In this document: positions 1 to 8,407 of the stretch, piece after piece
Layout of the letters: each line of letters begins with the position of its first letter
Position numbering within the stretch: position 1 is the stretch's first letter
From: Mycobacterium rhizamassiliense
Lineage (GTDB): Bacteria > Actinomycetota > Actinomycetes > Mycobacteriales > Mycobacteriaceae
Direction of reading: 5' to 3'
NCBI RefSeq assembly: GCF_900157375.1
Contig: NZ_LT721901.1
Coordinates: forward strand, 1,172,365-1,236,364
DNA: 64,000 nucleotides
Program-made: the position numbers and the translations under genes
The notes under the pieces: model-generated
What the model saw: only the letters and a program-made list of their open reading frames with translations
Told to the model about the DNA's origin: nothing
Databases searched by the model: none

Positions 1-1470
1 GGCGTGCAGGTTTCCGCACTGGCCCGCGAGGCACCCGACCTGCCGGCCGTCAGTTGCGACGGCCGCTCCCTGACCCGCGGCGAGTTGGACCGTTCGACCA
101 ACCGGCTGGCCCGCGCCTACGCCGAACGCGGCGTCGGCGTCGGCGACTACGTGACGATCCTGCTGCCCAACTCCGTGGAGTTCGTGCAGGCCTCGCTGGC
201 GTGCTGGAAGTTGGGCGCGGTGCCGCAACCGTTGTCGCCACGGCTGCCGGCCGCGGAGTTGTCCGGCCTGCTGGAGCTGCGGCCCCGGGCGCTGCTAGTC
301 GGCGGCGAAGATCCTCAAGGCCAAATACCTAGCGTGCCAATGGGTTTCGTGCCGAATCCGGAGCTGTCCGATGCGCCGCTGCCCGAGGCGGTCTCGCCGT
401 CCTGGAAGGCGATGGGGTCCGGCGGTAGCACCGGGCGGCCCAAGCTCATCGAAGCCGGCGTCGACAGCCGGCTTTCGCCACTGGCCGGCTACGGCATGGG
501 CGCCCTGGACGGCGATACCACCTTCGTCCCGGTGCCGTTGAGCCACAACACCGGGATGACCATGGCGGGGCTCGCGCTGATCATGGGACACCACCTGGTG
601 TTGACCAACCGGTTCGACCCGGATCAGTTCCTGCGGGTGATCGCCGACTATGGCGTCACTTTCATCGTGACCGTGCCGACGATCATGCAGCGGGTGCTGC
701 CGGTCTATCACGCCAACCCGGGGGCCTACGACCTGTCGACGGTCCGGCGGTTCTGGCACCTGGCGGCGCCGTGCCCGCCGAACATCAAGGAGGCCTGGAT
801 CGACCTGCTGGGTCCCGAGAAAGTCTGGGAGTTGTACGGCGGCACCGAATTACAGGCGCTGACCTTCATCTCCGGTGACCAGTGGCTGAGCCACCGCGGC
901 TCGGTCGGCATCGTGATCAGCGGCGAGATGAAGGTGCTCGACGACGACGGCAACCCCTGCCCGCCGGGGGTCGAGGGCGAGATCTACATGCGGCCCTCGC
1001 CGGGCAGCGAGCCGACCTACCGCTACGTCGGCTCGACGGCGAAAAGCCGGGACGGCTGGGACTCCCTCGGCGACCTCGGCTACTTCGACGAAGACGGCTT
1101 CCTGTACCTGTCGGACCGCCGGGTCGACATGTTCACCGTCGGCGGCCGCAACGTGTACCCCGCCGAAATCGAGAACGCGCTGTCGGAGCACCCGGACGTG
1201 CTGTCCTGCCTGGCGGTCGGTGTGCCCGACCCGAACGGCGGCGATCTGGGTCAGGTGCCCTACGCGCTGGTGCACACGGCCGACGGGGCCGCGCTGGACG
1301 CCGCGGGCGTGCAGGAGTTCCTGCGCGAGCGCGTCGCGGGGTACAAGGTGCCGCCCGCCCCGGACTTCATAGAATTTGTCGACACACCGCTGCGCGACGA
1401 CGCCGGCAAGGCCCGTCGATCGGCGGTGCGCGCCGAGATCATGGCGCGTAGCGCCACAGCACCTGGCTAA
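1..1470 (+). CDS. Acyl-CoA ligase (AMP-binding, FadD-like), 5' end cut by the window
   Basis: An adenylate-forming enzyme expected to activate a carboxylic acid with ATP and join it to CoA. From the GTG at 4, residues 139-147 are the phosphate-binding loop SGGSTGRPK. ELYGGTE follows in the middle, then SLGDLGYFDEDGFLYLSDRR as the hinge region, GGRNVYPAEIE, and a C-terminal DDAGKARR carrying the likely catalytic lysine. The reading frame is still open at base 1, and family members usually have a few more residues before this point, so the true start probably lies upstream. It resembles bile-acid/steroid-type CoA ligases more than long-chain FadDs, but the substrate cannot be read from the sequence. 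A YbjN-like gene follows 56 bp downstream. Confidence 0.85.
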   Translation, partial: GVQVSALAREAPDLPAVSCDGRSLTRGELDRSTNRLARAYAERGVGVGDYVTILLPNSVEFVQASLACWKLGAVPQPLSPRLPAAELSGLLELRPRALLVGGEDPQGQIPSVPMGFVPNPELSDAPLPEAVSPSWKAMGSGGSTGRPKLIEAGVDSRLSPLAGYGMGALDGDTTFVPVPLSHNTGMTMAGLALIMGHHLVLTNRFDPDQFLRVIADYGVTFIVTVPTIMQRVLPVYHANPGAYDLSTVRRFWHLAAPCPPNIKEAWIDLLGPEKVWELYGGTELQALTFISGDQWLSHRGSVGIVISGEMKVLDDDGNPCPPGVEGEIYMRPSPGSEPTYRYVGSTAKSRDGWDSLGDLGYFDEDGFLYLSDRRVDMFTVGGRNVYPAEIENALSEHPDVLSCLAVGVPDPNGGDLGQVPYALVHTADGAALDAAGVQEFLRERVAGYKVPPAPDFIEFVDTPLRDDAGKARRSAVRAEIMARSATAPG

Positions 1471-1526
1471 CCCGCTCCAAGGATCCGCCAAGGATCTCCT
1501 TAGCTTGCGGCCACAGGCTGCGGGCT

Positions 1527-2006
1527 ATGCAGATCGAGCCGTTGAGTGCGGAACTGATCGAACGTTATCTGGTGTCACGGGAGCTGCGGTTTTTCCGCAG
1601 CGACGACGGCGAGGATTTCCTGCTGGTGCTCTCCAACTACGAGCGCGGCAAGTTGCACGTGCACCTGCGGATCAACGGCCTGCGCCGCGACATCCTGGAG
1701 ATTTCGGTCAGCCCCGCCGCGTATTACCCCGCCACCGAACGCCCGCGCCTGATGGAACTCGTCAACGAGTGGAATCGAGACAACCACTGGCCCAAGGCGT
1801 TCGTGCGGGAAACGCCGCAGCCCAGCCACGTCGGCGTCGTCGGCGAAACCGCCTACCTGCTGGCCGACGGCATCCACGTCGCGGCGCTGGGCAACTTCAT
1901 CAAGTCCGGGGTCGAGTACGGCGCGGACCTGTTCGCCAAGATCGACCAGGCGATCTCCCTGCCCTCGGCCGACGCGCTGGAAGAGTGGATGGACCGCACC
2001 GGCTAG
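1527..2006 (+). CDS. YbjN-domain protein, 159 aa
   Basis: A small soluble protein with no signal peptide or membrane segment. It resembles the YbjN / type III secretion chaperone-like fold: a short N-terminal helix (SAELIERYLVSREL), a beta-rich core (FLLVLSNYE, KLHVHLRING) and a C-terminal helical part with NEWNRDNHWPKAFVRE, a pattern common in actinobacterial YbjN proteins. The molecular role is unknown; members are often suggested to be chaperone-like. The ATG at 1527 has no clear Shine-Dalgarno. Its TAG stop overlaps the stop of the convergent acyltransferase gene on a shared CTAG (2003-2006). Confidence 0.7.
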   Translation: MQIEPLSAELIERYLVSRELRFFRSDDGEDFLLVLSNYERGKLHVHLRINGLRRDILEISVSPAAYYPATERPRLMELVNEWNRDNHWPKAFVRETPQPSHVGVVGETAYLLADGIHVAALGNFIKSGVEYGADLFAKIDQAISLPSADALEEWMDRTG

Positions 2007-3184
2007 GGCGCGATCGCGTCCGCCTCGGCGTCGACGGCCTGCCCCGCCCCGGCCGGCTTCTCGCGTTTCTCCCAGCGGCGCAGCGCTTCTCGGGCCGGCG
2101 ACTCCACCAGCGCGTAGCTGACGGCGGCGATGGCCCAGCCGAAGACCAGCGTCATCGCCAACACCGTCGGCATCCGGCCGGTGAACGCGAACGTCCCGAG
2201 CACCGGGAACACCATCGCCAGCGCGGCCAGGTGCCAGATGAACAGCCCGTAGGACCAGCGGCCCAGGGTCACCATGACGGTGCTGCCGAGTAGCCGGTGG
2301 CCGGTGTCGACCCGGTCCAGCACCAGCGGGGCGACCAACGCGAACGCCACCACCGCGCCCATCGCCGTCTTCACCGCGAACTGAGTGGCGGTCGCTGGAA
2401 TCAGCCCCTCCGGGCCGGCCAGCGGGGAAGCCGCGACGAGGAAGGCCGCGACCGCGATGACGGCCATCAGCACGCGGCGGCGGGCCAGCCGGTGCGGCAG
2501 CCCGACGCGGCTGTGCACCCACTCCGCCAACAACATGCCCGCGGCGAACCACGAGAAGAACGCCGGCGGCCAGTTCAGCGGGTTGATGCCCGGGCCGGCG
2601 TGCGCGAACGGCTCCCAGCCCCAGGCCCAGGACAGCACCCCAAGCGCGGCGATCGCGGGCACCCGGGCCCGCACCGGGAGCCGGCGGGCCAGCAACGCCA
2701 GGATCGGCAGGGCCAAATAGAAGGTGACCTCGACCGAGAGGCTCCACATCTGGGTCAGGCCGCCGGTCAATGTGAGCGGCACATAGATCTGGGTCAGCGT
2801 CAGGTTCGCCAGCCACACCGTCGGGCTGGGGTGGTCGGCTTCGGGCAGCAGGCTCAGGATCACCACGACGGCCACCAGGTAGGCCGGCATGATGCGGACC
2901 ACGCGCGACCTCAGGTAGTGGCCGGTGCGCGGCCCCCGGAAACCATTGGGCCCCAGACCCCTTGCCGCCGCGGCATGTCCGCGCCACAACAGAAAACCGG
3001 ACAGCGCGAAGAACACCGCGACGGCGAGGTCGAAGCGGCCGAACAGGCGGCCGTCGACCCCGCTGGAATGCCCGGTCTGGAACGCGACGTGCGTGACGAC
3101 CACGCCCATCGCCGCGCAGGCGCGCATGCCCTCGACGGCAGGCAGGAAGCTGCGGGTTCCCCCCACCTGCTGGCTTTCTGTCAC
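2003..3184 (-). CDS. tmaT: Membrane acyltransferase 3 family protein (Rv0228/TmaT-like)
   Basis: A polytopic acyltransferase-3 protein of 393 aa that O-acylates envelope glycolipids or sugars. Family features are the N-terminal block FLPAVEGMRACAAMGVVVTH with its conserved His, FFALSGFLLWRG, the cytoplasmic RVVRIMPAYL and SLSVEVTFYLALPIL, with about ten hydrophobic segments. I chose the GTG at 3184 (VTESQQVGG) because the extra residues of a longer frame are basic and unlike the family; no strong ribosome site decides this. Position next to the Rv0227c-Rv0224c genes identifies it as the Rv0228 counterpart. From memory, the corynebacterial and mycobacterial orthologue TmaT acetylates trehalose monomycolate before MmpL export; that role is inferred here from synteny. 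Confidence 0.85.
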   Translation of the reverse strand: MTESQQVGGTRSFLPAVEGMRACAAMGVVVTHVAFQTGHSSGVDGRLFGRFDLAVAVFFALSGFLLWRGHAAAARGLGPNGFRGPRTGHYLRSRVVRIMPAYLVAVVVILSLLPEADHPSPTVWLANLTLTQIYVPLTLTGGLTQMWSLSVEVTFYLALPILALLARRLPVRARVPAIAALGVLSWAWGWEPFAHAGPGINPLNWPPAFFSWFAAGMLLAEWVHSRVGLPHRLARRRVLMAVIAVAAFLVAASPLAGPEGLIPATATQFAVKTAMGAVVAFALVAPLVLDRVDTGHRLLGSTVMVTLGRWSYGLFIWHLAALAMVFPVLGTFAFTGRMPTVLAMTLVFGWAIAAVSYALVESPAREALRRWEKREKPAGAGQAVDAEADAIAP

Positions 3185-3335
3185 GAGCTCAGTCTGCCTG
3201 TCGTGTGGTCTCAGGCGAACGGGGTACACCCGAACAACCCGGGCAAAGCTGCGCAGGCTGGTAAGTCGGCGCCTTACTTTCTGCTGTTAGGGTCGAACGG
3301 GTTTGCCTCAGGGACCACTAGGAGGACACAGCAAC

Positions 3336-4613
3336 GTGAACCGAGCAGTCATGTTGCGCTTCGCCGCATGCGGAATCATCGGGCTCGGAGCCGCACTGCT
3401 GATCGCCGCGCTGCTACTCACGACGTACACCAGCAGCCGGATCGCCAAGATTCCGCTCGACGTCGACGCCACGCTGGTCAGCGACGGCACCGCGAGCCAG
3501 GCGCTGGACTCGGCGTCGTTGTCCGGTGACCACGTGGTCGTCAACCAGAACGTGCCGGTGGTTTCCCAGCAGCAGGTCAGCGTGGAGTCGCCCGCCAACG
3601 CCGACGTCGTGACGCTGCAAGTCGGTAGCTCGCTGCGCCGCACCGACAAGCAGAAGGACAACGGGCTGCTGCTGGCCATCGTCGACACCGTGACGCTCAA
3701 CCGCAAGACGGCGACGGCCGTCTCGGACGACACCCACGCCGGCGGCTCGCTGCAGAAGCCGCGCGCCTACGGCGACGAGAACCCGCCCACCGCCTCCCCG
3801 CTGCGCCACGACGGGCTGTCCTACCGCTTCCCGTTCCACACCGAGAAGAAGACGTATCCCTACTTCGATCCGATCGCGCAAAAGGCATACGACGTCAACT
3901 ACGACAGCCAAGAGGACGTCAACGGGCTGAGCACCTACAAGTTCACCCAGAACGTCGGCTACAACGGCGATGGCAAGCTGGTGGCTCCGGTGAAGTACCC
4001 GTCGCTGTTGGCCGGCGATGAGGACGCCAAGGTCACTACGTCGGCGGCGATGTGGGGCGTGCAGGGCGGCGACCCGGCCGAGCAGATCACCATGACCCGC
4101 TATTACGCCGCGCAGCGGACCTTCTGGGTGGACCCGACGTCGGGCACCATCGTCAAGGAAACCGAGCACGCCGACCACTACTTCGCCCGCGACCCGCTGA
4201 AGCCCGAGCTGACGCTGGTTGATTACAAGGTCAGCTCCAACGAGGACACCGTCGAGTCCCAGGTCAACGCCGCCCGCGACGAGCGCGACCGGCTGGCGCT
4301 GTGGTCGCGGGTACTGCCCATCACGTTCACCGCGGTGGGCCTGATCGCCCTGGTCGGCGGCGGGCTGTTCGCCTCGTTCAGCCTGCGGACCGAGAGCGCG
4401 CTGACCGACCCCGGACTGGACCGTGGCGACGAGGAGTTCTTCGGCCGCAGCGGGCTCGAGGAACGGGTCCCGGGCGCCGAGGCCGAGACCGAGAAGCTGC
4501 CCACGCAGCGCCCCGATCCGGGCCCGCCCGGCTCGGAGCCGCCGACCGCGGGCGAGCCGCACGAGCCGGGGCCGTCCGACCCCAGTCCGCCCGGCCCGCC
4601 CGAACGGGGTTAG
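3336..4613 (+). CDS. DUF3068 membrane-anchored envelope protein (Rv0227c homologue)
   Basis: A 425-aa protein with an N-terminal membrane segment (residues about 8-30), a large extracytoplasmic domain, a second membrane segment (VLPITFTAVGLIALVGGGLF) and an acidic, proline-rich tail. This is the DUF3068/PorA-like architecture of Corynebacteriales. The GTG at 3336 was chosen because AGGAGGA lies about 10 bp upstream; an in-frame TTG at 3303 has no ribosome site. From memory, the M. smegmatis orthologue MSMEG_0317 is needed for lipomannan maturation and lipoarabinomannan synthesis, and Rv0227c is reported essential. The next gene starts 10 bp downstream, so the two are probably co-transcribed. 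Confidence 0.85.
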   Translation: MNRAVMLRFAACGIIGLGAALLIAALLLTTYTSSRIAKIPLDVDATLVSDGTASQALDSASLSGDHVVVNQNVPVVSQQQVSVESPANADVVTLQVGSSLRRTDKQKDNGLLLAIVDTVTLNRKTATAVSDDTHAGGSLQKPRAYGDENPPTASPLRHDGLSYRFPFHTEKKTYPYFDPIAQKAYDVNYDSQEDVNGLSTYKFTQNVGYNGDGKLVAPVKYPSLLAGDEDAKVTTSAAMWGVQGGDPAEQITMTRYYAAQRTFWVDPTSGTIVKETEHADHYFARDPLKPELTLVDYKVSSNEDTVESQVNAARDERDRLALWSRVLPITFTAVGLIALVGGGLFASFSLRTESALTDPGLDRGDEEFFGRSGLEERVPGAEAETEKLPTQRPDPGPPGSEPPTAGEPHEPGPSDPSPPGPPERG

Positions 4614-4623
4614 CTCAGCGGCA

Positions 4624-6321
4624 ATGTTGCGCCGCTGGCTCCTTCCGGCATACGCGTTCGTCCTGGCGCTGCTGGTGCTGGCGCCGCTGCTGCGACCCGG
4701 CTACCTGTTGCTGCGGGACGCGGTATCCACGCCCCGCTCGTATCTGACCGACGCCGCCCTCGGGCTGACCGCTGCCCCGCGTGCCACGCCGCAGGATTTC
4801 GCGGTGGCGTGCGCGTCCCACGTGATCGACGGCGGCGTGGTGGTCAAGGCGCTGCTGGTGCTGGGGCTGTGGCTGGCCGGCTGGGGCGCGGCCCGGCTTG
4901 CCGCGACGGTCCTACCCGACGCGGGTATGCCGGGCCAGTTCGTCGCCGCCACGCTGGCGATCTGGAATCCCTATGTCGCAGAACGACTTCTGCAGGGGCA
5001 CTGGAGCCTGCTGGTCGGCTACGGCTGCCTGCCCTGGGTGGCGACCGTGATGCTTACGCTGCGCTCGGGCGGGAGTTGGTCCGGCTTCTTCGGGCTGTGC
5101 TTCTGGCTGGCGCTGGCCGGGCTGACCCCGACGGGGCAGATGCTGGCCGCGACGGTGGCACTGGTCTGTGTGGTAGCTCCGTCGTCCGAGCCAGGTCGTC
5201 CGCGCTGGCGTTGCGCCGCAATGGCATTGGGCGCCGCACTGGCCGCTGCGCTGCCCTGGTTGACCGCTTCGGCGGTGGGCGCGACGCTGAGCGGCCATGG
5301 CAGCGCGCCCGGGGTCGCCGCGTTCGCGCCGCGCGCCGAGCCCGGCCTGGCCACGCTGGGCAGCCTGGCCAGCCTCGGCGGGATCTGGAACGGCCAGGCC
5401 GTACCCGATTCGCGGACAACGCTTTTCGCGGTGTCCGCGGCCCTGGTGCTGCTGGCGGTGCTGCTGGCCGGGCTGCCGACGACCGCGCGCCGTCCGGCCG
5501 CGGTGCCGCTGCTGGCGCTGGCGGCGGTGTCGGTGCTGGTGCCCGCGGCGCTGGCGACCGGCCCCGGACTGCACGCGTTGAGCGCGGTGATCGACGCCGC
5601 GCCCGGCCTCGGCGTGCTGCGCGACGGGCAGAAGTGGGTGGCGCTCGCGGTACCCGGCTACACCCTGGCCGCCGCCGGCGCGGTGGTGACGCTGCGGCAG
5701 TGGCTGCGGCCCGGTGTGACGGCGCTGGTCTGCTGTCTCGCGCTGATCCTGGCCTTGCCGGACCTGGCGTGGGGGGTCGGCGGCAGGGTTGTCGCGGTGC
5801 GCTACCCGCCCGGGTGGTCGGCGGTGGCCGCCGCGATCAACGAGCGGCCCGCCCTCGTCGCGGTGCTACCCGCCGGCACGATGCGGCGGTTCTCCTGGTC
5901 GGGTGCGGCGCCGGTGCTGGATCCGCTGCCACGCTGGGTCCGCGCCGACGTGCTGACCACCGGCGACCTCAGCATCTCGGGCGTGACGATCCCCGGGGAA
6001 GGCGATCGCGCCCGCGCGATGCAGCAGCTGCTGCTGGCCGGGCCCGAGCCGTCCGCGCTGACCGAGGCCGGCGTCAGGTGGCTGGTCGTCGAGTCCGACA
6101 GCGCAGGCGACATGGGTAAGTCGGGTCGCACGCTCGCCGGGCTCACCCCGGCCTTGCGGGACAAGGAGTTTGCGCTGTATCGGCTCGGCGGCGGCACCGC
6201 GGACGCATCGGCGCCCGGGCGGCGGGCGACGCTGATCGCGCATCTGGTGTGGCTGGCGACGCTCATCGTGGGCGCCTGCGGCGCGCTCGCCGTCCGGGTC
6301 CGGCGCCGGGCTGCGGCCTAG
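4624..6321 (+). CDS. Polytopic membrane protein (Rv0226c homologue), 565 aa
   Basis: A protein with roughly a dozen hydrophobic segments spread across its length (for example LPAYAFVLALLVLAPLL near the N-terminus and LIAHLVWLATLIVGACGALA at the end). It has WNPYVAERLLQGHWSLLVGY after the first helices, a loop style seen in GT-C-like envelope enzymes, but I do not recognise a defined catalytic motif. The ATG at 4624 lies 10 bp after the DUF3068 stop and the deduced N-terminus MLRRWLLPAYAF is a natural membrane start; the frame is open further upstream but overlaps the preceding gene. Gene order matches Rv0226c. A role in the same envelope pathway as its neighbours is inference. It ends on a CTAG shared with the convergent glycosyltransferase. 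Confidence 0.8.
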   Translation: MLRRWLLPAYAFVLALLVLAPLLRPGYLLLRDAVSTPRSYLTDAALGLTAAPRATPQDFAVACASHVIDGGVVVKALLVLGLWLAGWGAARLAATVLPDAGMPGQFVAATLAIWNPYVAERLLQGHWSLLVGYGCLPWVATVMLTLRSGGSWSGFFGLCFWLALAGLTPTGQMLAATVALVCVVAPSSEPGRPRWRCAAMALGAALAAALPWLTASAVGATLSGHGSAPGVAAFAPRAEPGLATLGSLASLGGIWNGQAVPDSRTTLFAVSAALVLLAVLLAGLPTTARRPAAVPLLALAAVSVLVPAALATGPGLHALSAVIDAAPGLGVLRDGQKWVALAVPGYTLAAAGAVVTLRQWLRPGVTALVCCLALILALPDLAWGVGGRVVAVRYPPGWSAVAAAINERPALVAVLPAGTMRRFSWSGAAPVLDPLPRWVRADVLTTGDLSISGVTIPGEGDRARAMQQLLLAGPEPSALTEAGVRWLVVESDSAGDMGKSGRTLAGLTPALRDKEFALYRLGGGTADASAPGRRATLIAHLVWLATLIVGACGALAVRVRRRAAA

Positions 6322-7472
6322 ACCACGCCGCTGACGAACCGGCCGTCCTGCACGGCCTGCAGCACGTCGCGCACGGCCTCGGCGCTCTGCGTCCAGGAGA
6401 ACTCCCCGCTGCGGGCCTGCGCTTTGGCGCCGAGCTGGTCGCGCAGCACCGGGTCGCAAAGCAGCTGTTCGAGGCGATCGGTCAGCTCAGCGCGGCTGTC
6501 GACCAGTATCCCAGTGACGCCGTCGACGATCGAGTCGGCGAGTCCGCCCGAGGACCGGTAGCCGATGGTGGGCACCTGATGCTGGGCGGCCTCGACGACC
6601 GCCAGGCCCCAGCCTTCCTTGCGCGAGGGCAGCACATGCACCCAAGCGCCTTGCAGCACATGGTGTTTGGTGACCTCGTCGACATGTCCGTGGAAGGTCA
6701 CCGCATCGGAGATGCCCAGGGCCGCAACGTGTTCGACCAGCCGCTGGCGCCACCAACCGTCGCCGACGATGTCCAGGTGCAGGTCGGGCTGCGCGGGCAG
6801 CAGTTCGGCGACCGTCTGCAGGGCGTCCTCGATCTGCTTGTGCGGCACCAGCCGCGAGAGCACCACCACCCGGGGGGCCGCCGAGCGTGGACCGGCCAGC
6901 GACTGCGCCGGCGCCTCGTCAAGGCCGTTGCGCACCACGGTGATTCGCTCGTTGTCCACGCCGAGCGCGACCAGGTCGCGCGCCGAGGGCAGCGAGACGG
7001 TCAGGTACTGGTTGCGCCGGTGCAGCCGCGGCGACAGCCACGACTCGACGAACCACCCCAGCCGGCTGAACAGCGGCCCGGCCACCGGCCACTGCTCGCG
7101 GTGGCAGTGGTGCACCAGCACCACCACCCGCCGGCCGTACAGCAGCCGGGCGCAGAACGGCAGGCCGTTTTGCGCGTCGACCACGACGTCGGGCCGCACC
7201 CGCCGCAGCGGTCCCAGGCCCACCCGCGCGGCGGCCATCGCCAGCAGCGCCCACACGTAGACCGAGTAGCGCCCGCCCGCGCGGCTGATCCGCACGCCGT
7301 CGACCGCTTCGCGGCGCGGTGCCCCGCGGTAGCGGGCGGTGCGCAGCGTGACGTCGACCCCCGACGCGGCCAGCTGGGAACCGATGCGCTGCAGATAGGT
7401 CTCGCTGCCGCCGCCCTGCGGGTGCCCGGTGTCGCGCCAGCACAGCAGCAACACGGAGCGGACGGCAGACAT
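6318..7472 (-). CDS. GT4-type glycosyltransferase (Rv0225 homologue), 384 aa
   Basis: A cytosolic GT-B fold glycosyltransferase expected to move a sugar from a nucleotide donor to an envelope lipid or glycan. The N-terminal half has the glycine-rich acceptor-side loop (WRDTGHPQGGGSETYL). The C-terminal half has VVVLSRLVPHKQIEDAL, LHLDIVGDGWWR and the GT4 signature EGWGLAVVEAAQHQVPTIG, in which two glutamates eight positions apart contact the nucleotide sugar. The ATG at 7472 starts MSAVRSVLLLCW; extending the frame would add a low-complexity arginine-rich leader and cross the divergent promoter. Donor and acceptor are unknown; synteny with Rv0225 suggests an envelope polysaccharide or glycolipid. 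Confidence 0.85.
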   Translation of the reverse strand: MSAVRSVLLLCWRDTGHPQGGGSETYLQRIGSQLAASGVDVTLRTARYRGAPRREAVDGVRISRAGGRYSVYVWALLAMAAARVGLGPLRRVRPDVVVDAQNGLPFCARLLYGRRVVVLVHHCHREQWPVAGPLFSRLGWFVESWLSPRLHRRNQYLTVSLPSARDLVALGVDNERITVVRNGLDEAPAQSLAGPRSAAPRVVVLSRLVPHKQIEDALQTVAELLPAQPDLHLDIVGDGWWRQRLVEHVAALGISDAVTFHGHVDEVTKHHVLQGAWVHVLPSRKEGWGLAVVEAAQHQVPTIGYRSSGGLADSIVDGVTGILVDSRAELTDRLEQLLCDPVLRDQLGAKAQARSGEFSWTQSAEAVRDVLQAVQDGRFVSGVV

Positions 7473-7480
7473 GAATAGCC

Positions 7481-7486
7481 AGCCTA
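7481..7486 (-). promoter_or_regulatory. Candidate -10 (TAGGCT) for the glycosyltransferase gene
   Basis: On the minus strand TAGGCT lies 8 nt before the ATG at 7472. A start site 6-8 nt after the hexamer would fall at or next to the start codon, giving a leaderless or near-leaderless mRNA. Confidence 0.45.
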
Positions 7487-7494
7487 CTTGTCGA

Positions 7495-7520
7495 CGAGTG
7501 TGCGGCCAGCCGCGCGCTCG
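7495..7520. repeat. 26-bp imperfect palindrome between divergent genes; core repeated at 9914
   Basis: The arms CGAGTGTGCGGC and GCCGCGCGCTCG surround a 2-nt centre. They match except at two positions, which would be G-U pairs in RNA. The first 21 bp recur exactly at 9914-9934. The palindrome sits midway between the two facing -10 hexamers (7481-7486 and 7532-7537), where both -35 regions should lie. It could be an operator or a dispersed intergenic repeat. Confidence 0.6.
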
Positions 7521-7531
7521 GCAGGGCCGCA

Positions 7532-7537
7532 TAGGGT
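7532..7537 (+). promoter_or_regulatory. Candidate -10 (TAGGGT) for the methyltransferase gene
   Basis: TAGGGT ends 6 nt before the GTG at 7544, which fits a leaderless transcript beginning at the start codon. No Shine-Dalgarno is present. Confidence 0.5.
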
Positions 7538-7543
7538 TGGCCG

Positions 7544-8314
7544 GTGGCCGTGACGGACCTCTTCGCGCGGCGGGCGACCCTGGCCCGCTCGGTGCGGCTG
7601 CTGTCCGAATTCCGCTACGAGCAGACCGACCCGGCGCGGTTCTACGGCGCGCTGGCCGCCGACACGGTCGCGTTGGTCGGCGACCTGTGGCGGGCCGCCC
7701 ACGGCGAACCACCAACGGGCCGCACGCTGCTCGACGTCGGCGGCGGCCCGGGGTATTTCGCGACGGCATTCGCCGACGCCGGCGTCCGCTATATCGGGGT
7801 CGAGCCGGATCCGAGCGAGATGCACGCGGCAGGCCCGGCGATCGGCGGGGCCACCGACACCTTCGTCCGGGCCTCCGGGATGGCGCTGCCCTTCGCCGAC
7901 AACTCGGTCGACATCTGCCTGTCGTCCAATGTCGCCGAGCACGTGCCGCGGCCGTGGCAGCTCGGCGCCGAGATGCTGCGGGTGATCAAGCCGGGCGGGC
8001 TGGTCGTGCTGTCCTACACCGTCTGGCTGGGCCCATTCGGCGGGCACGAGATGGGCCTGACGCACTACCTGGGCGGCGCGCGCGCCGCCGCCCGCTACGC
8101 CCGCAAACACGGTCGTCGCCCGAAGAACGACTACGGGTCGTCGTTGTTCGCGGTGTCCGCCGCCGAGGGGCTGAGCTGGGCCGAAAACACCGGCGTCGCG
8201 GTGGCCGCATTTCCGCGCTACCACCCGCGATGGGCATGGTGGCTGACATCGGTCCCGGTGCTGCGCGAGTTCGCGGTGAGCAATCTCGTGCTGGTCCTGC
8301 GGGCGGGGGAATGA
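7544..8314 (+). CDS. mtrP: SAM-dependent methyltransferase (Rv0224c/MtrP-like)
   Basis: A 256-aa class I methyltransferase. Motif I is LLDVGGGPGYFATAF (about residues 65-80), followed by YIGVEPD, whose acidic residue should bind the ribose of SAM, and later SSNVAEHVPRPWQLGAEMLRVIKPGG, typical of the Methyltransf_11 group. The GTG at 7544 gives MAVTDLFARR; a second GTG is two codons in. From memory, the corynebacterial orthologue MtrP is required for efficient trehalose-mycolate transport and Rv0224c is reported essential in M. tuberculosis. The substrate is not known. Divergent from the glycosyltransferase, with the 7495 palindrome between them. Confidence 0.85.
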   Translation: MAVTDLFARRATLARSVRLLSEFRYEQTDPARFYGALAADTVALVGDLWRAAHGEPPTGRTLLDVGGGPGYFATAFADAGVRYIGVEPDPSEMHAAGPAIGGATDTFVRASGMALPFADNSVDICLSSNVAEHVPRPWQLGAEMLRVIKPGGLVVLSYTVWLGPFGGHEMGLTHYLGGARAAARYARKHGRRPKNDYGSSLFAVSAAEGLSWAENTGVAVAAFPRYHPRWAWWLTSVPVLREFAVSNLVLVLRAGE

Positions 8315-8407
8315 ACGTGTTCTCGTTTTACGTCGGCTTGGGTAGGGTGGCGCGTATCACTCGGCGACGACGCAACGTGAACCTATAAATCAGGAGGAAC
8401 GGCGGAC

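Noticed and set aside
3303..3335. TTG start giving an 11-residue longer DUF3068 protein
   Set aside because: No ribosome site precedes it, while GTG 3336 has AGGAGGA at the right distance and begins directly before the membrane segment.
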